A stretch of DNA of 7,642 nucleotides from Actinomycetota bacterium (lineage in GTDB: Bacteria; Actinomycetota; Actinomycetes; Nanopelagicales; Nanopelagicaceae): contig JAPLBI010000167.1 in NCBI GenBank assembly GCA_026392815.1, positions 1 through 7,642 on the forward strand. The letters run 5' to 3'. Below are positions 5,953-7,642 of the stretch, piece by piece. A model generated the notes under the pieces. The model made no database searches, was not told the DNA's origin, and worked only from the letters and a program-made list of their open reading frames with translations. The translations under genes and the position numbers were made by a program. Each line of letters starts with the position of its first letter. Position 1 is the stretch's first letter.

Positions 5953-6842
5953 GCAATATTCAAGTTGTTTGTCTCGGTGTAATAACAATTGACACAATCG
6001 CCTTAGTCGATAACTATCCAGGCGAAGATGAAAGAGTTTTAGCCCACCAGATAGCGCGCGCAGGTGGTGGCCCGGCAGCTGTTGCCGCAGTAACGCTAAG
6101 CCGCCTCGGAGTTTCAACGGCAATTGCCGGAACAATTGGCGATGATGAAGATGGCGCAGAAGTTCTGCGGATTTTTGCCCGTGAAGGCGTTGATACTTCA
6201 GGAATTTCCATCGGTGCTAGTGCAACATCTGGAAGTGTAATTGTTGCCTCGAAAGAACATAGCTCACGCGCAATTAGTACCCGTCAACCAATGCAACAAG
6301 TGAATCTAAATGCAGAAGCGAAGAAGTTGATTAGCCAGGCAGAGTGGCTCCATGTAGATCACGTTGGAATTAACCGTTTGAAGTCTGAAAAGATCGCTCG
6401 CGGAAGCGGACCAAAGATTTCATTTGATGCCGGATATAACGTTGCTGATTTTGATGCATCGGAGGTAGATCTATTTGTTCCAACTGATCGACAGATGGCG
6501 CTTCGTTATCCCGACCTTCAACTGGGCGCAGCGGTCGAAAGAGATGCGGTCAACGCTAAAAACATAACAGTGGCAACGCAAGGTTCTGCCGGAAGTACTG
6601 GTTATTCAAGTGAATCAGGCCTAGTTCACGCAGATGGCTTTGCCGTTGAAGTTGTAAGCACGCTAGGCGCCGGCGATGTTTTTCATGGAGCGCTACTTGC
6701 TCAAGTGATTCAAGGGCACACACTCGAAGCCTCTTTAATGCGCGCCAATGCGGTCGCCGCACTTTCTTGTCGTGGTCTAGATGGTCAATCGATGATTCCA
6801 AATACCGCAGAGCTAGATAAATTCCTAAAGGAGAGATCATGA
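5949..6842 (+). CDS. yihV: PfkB/ribokinase-family sugar kinase, YihV-like; candidate 6-deoxy-6-sulfofructose 1-kinase
   Basis: This 297-residue cytoplasmic kinase is almost the length of E. coli YihV (about 298). Its TTG start shares TTGA with the regulator's stop; an in-frame TGA at 5943 excludes any earlier start, so it is probably translated by coupling. It has the PfkB family signatures: GGGPAA (39-44) near the sugar site, VATQGSAG (about 208-215), and TLGAGDVFHGAL (238-249) with Asp243 as the catalytic base and the glycine-rich anion hole. GGGPAA, TQGSAG and GAGDVFHGAL closely resemble YihV as I remember it. The proposed reaction is ketose plus ATP to ketose 1-phosphate, feeding the aldolase that overlaps it by four bases. 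Caution: of the YihV residues I recall as contacting the sulfonate (Lys27, Asn109, Arg138), only the first has a clear counterpart (Arg29). The HVDHVG segment replaces the Arg138 region. The exact sugar is therefore uncertain. Confidence 0.75.
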   Translation: MSNIQVVCLGVITIDTIALVDNYPGEDERVLAHQIARAGGGPAAVAAVTLSRLGVSTAIAGTIGDDEDGAEVLRIFAREGVDTSGISIGASATSGSVIVASKEHSSRAISTRQPMQQVNLNAEAKKLISQAEWLHVDHVGINRLKSEKIARGSGPKISFDAGYNVADFDASEVDLFVPTDRQMALRYPDLQLGAAVERDAVNAKNITVATQGSAGSTGYSSESGLVHADGFAVEVVSTLGAGDVFHGALLAQVIQGHTLEASLMRANAVAALSCRGLDGQSMIPNTAELDKFLKERS

Positions 6843-7642
6843 GAGCACCACTTACCAAATTAGCCAGGCCTTCTGGTGCGCTTGCGATGGTTGCTGTGGA
6901 TCAACGTGAAGCTCTGCGTGGAATGTTTGCCGCACATCAAAGCACTCCGGTACCTGACTCACAGTTAACTCAATTTAAAGTAGATGTTGCCCGCGAACTT
7001 TCGCCATTTGCATCAGCGCTCTTAGTTGATCAAGAGTTTGGTATTGATGCGATTATTAACCAGAGTGCGCTAAAGGGCTCATGCGGATTAATTGCTGCAG
7101 CTGATTTATTAGTGGGGCCTGCAGGAGGCGCAGCTACTGACACTGCAGTTGATCCTGATGTTGATCCGATCAGAATGCGCGATATCAATAGCGTTGGATT
7201 GAAATTCTTGGTGCTGTGGCGCAACGATGAATCTCCAGATAGCCGCGCCAAACTCGTAGCAGAATTTAATAAGTTATGCGAAGTCTCTGGTCTGCCATCG
7301 ATTATCGAAATCATCGTGAAGCCGCCAACCGATACTTCAAGATCTTTTGATCGCGAAGAAGAGTTGATTCTTGCCGCACGTGAAGCAGCGACTTGGAAGC
7401 CAGATTTGTATAAAGCAGAAGTTCCCTTCCATGGCGAAGGAGATCTTTCTTTAGTAACCAAGAACGCAGAACGAATTTCAGAAGCGATTGGATCTCCGTG
7501 GGTAGTTCTTTCTAACGGAGTTAAGCAGCCATTTTTCAACGATGCAGTGAAGGCTTGTGCAATTGGGGGAGCGAGTGGTTTCCTTGCTGGACGCGCGGTT
7601 TGGGCCGACATCGTTGGTGCCCCTGATATTCCAAAGGCGTTG
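6839..7642 (+). CDS. yihT: Class I aldolase, sulfofructose-1-phosphate aldolase (YihT-like), 3' end outside window
   Basis: The ATG at 6839 overlaps the kinase stop (ATGA) and has AGGAG (6829-6833) five bases upstream. 268 codons are read without a stop to the window edge; E. coli YihT is about 292 residues, so roughly 24 are missing. The match to YihT, as I remember that sequence, runs along the whole length: MVAVDQREALRGMFAA, FKVDVARELSPFASALLVDQ, FLVLWRNDE, a P-S-I-I-E-x-I-V-K-P-P stretch, F-D-R-E-E, P-D-L-Y-K-A-E-V-P, P-W-V-V-L-S-N-G-V, and GASGFLAGRAVWADIVG. Lys192 in YKAE is the expected Schiff-base lysine (Lys193 in E. coli), and Arg252 in AGRAVW matches Arg253, which binds anionic substrate. 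The reaction is cleavage of the ketose 1-phosphate to DHAP plus a C3 aldehyde: sulfolactaldehyde if the substrate is sulfofructose 1-phosphate, lactaldehyde if it is a 6-deoxyketose. The alternative family member, tagatose-bisphosphate aldolase LacD, fits less well. No export or oxidation gene for the C3 product is in view. Confidence 0.85.
   Translation, partial: MRAPLTKLARPSGALAMVAVDQREALRGMFAAHQSTPVPDSQLTQFKVDVARELSPFASALLVDQEFGIDAIINQSALKGSCGLIAAADLLVGPAGGAATDTAVDPDVDPIRMRDINSVGLKFLVLWRNDESPDSRAKLVAEFNKLCEVSGLPSIIEIIVKPPTDTSRSFDREEELILAAREAATWKPDLYKAEVPFHGEGDLSLVTKNAERISEAIGSPWVVLSNGVKQPFFNDAVKACAIGGASGFLAGRAVWADIVGAPDIPKAL

Noticed and set aside
7030..7611. 193-codon minus-strand open frame opposite the aldolase
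   Set aside because: The plus strand here encodes a YihT-like enzyme with catalytic residues; the antisense frame is a by-product of its codon use.

Overview
The window looks like part of a streamlined, moderately low-GC actinobacterial genome. My best guess is a freshwater acI / Nanopelagicales ('Ca. Planktophila'-like) organism. The grounds are the compact spacing, the use of TTG starts, and a solute-binding protein whose secreted N-terminus carries a small two-cysteine segment (GKACT...LVCK...LTWQK) that I associate with acI cell-surface proteins. This placement comes from memory of the group, not from a search.

Layout, all on the + strand: the 3' end of an M24-family metallopeptidase (2-451); a 115-base gap holding a candidate GntR operator; then a tightly packed carbohydrate operon running off the right edge. 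The operon order is an L-fucose-isomerase-family sugar isomerase (567-1967), a sugar ABC solute-binding protein (2003-3485, broken), a first ABC permease (coding body 3587-4435, possibly starting at 3485), a second ABC permease (4446-5235, broken), a FadR/FCD-type GntR regulator (5236-5952), a PfkB-family sugar kinase resembling YihV (5949-6842), and a class I aldolase strongly resembling sulfofructose-phosphate aldolase YihT (6839-7642, cut by the window). Stops and starts abut or overlap (TAATT, TAAATG, TTGA, ATGA), so this reads as one polycistronic, translationally coupled unit. No ABC ATPase is in the window; many actinobacterial sugar importers borrow a shared MsmK/UgpC-type ATPase.

Working model: import of a 6-substituted hexose, isomerisation to the ketose, 1-phosphorylation by the PfkB kinase, and aldol cleavage to DHAP plus a three-carbon aldehyde. 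The aldolase resemblance makes sulfoquinovose (from plant, algal and cyanobacterial sulfolipid) the leading substrate, in a sulfo-EMP-like pathway whose isomerase belongs to the fucose isomerase family rather than the YihS family. A 6-deoxyhexose would fit the same chemistry and is not excluded.

The most unusual feature is that sequence lesions cluster in the transport genes. The binding protein is frameshifted around 2464-2523, probably twice. Permease 1 has no ATG/GTG/TTG for its natural basic N-terminus, with ATT sitting where a TAATG junction would be expected. Permease 2 has lost about 26 bp, including the expected W-N-D/E loop. The metabolic and regulatory genes read through cleanly. 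Either the importer is decaying, or the assembly is faulty in exactly these spots. A 14-bp perfect hairpin with a 3-base loop lies between the binding-protein stop and permease 1.
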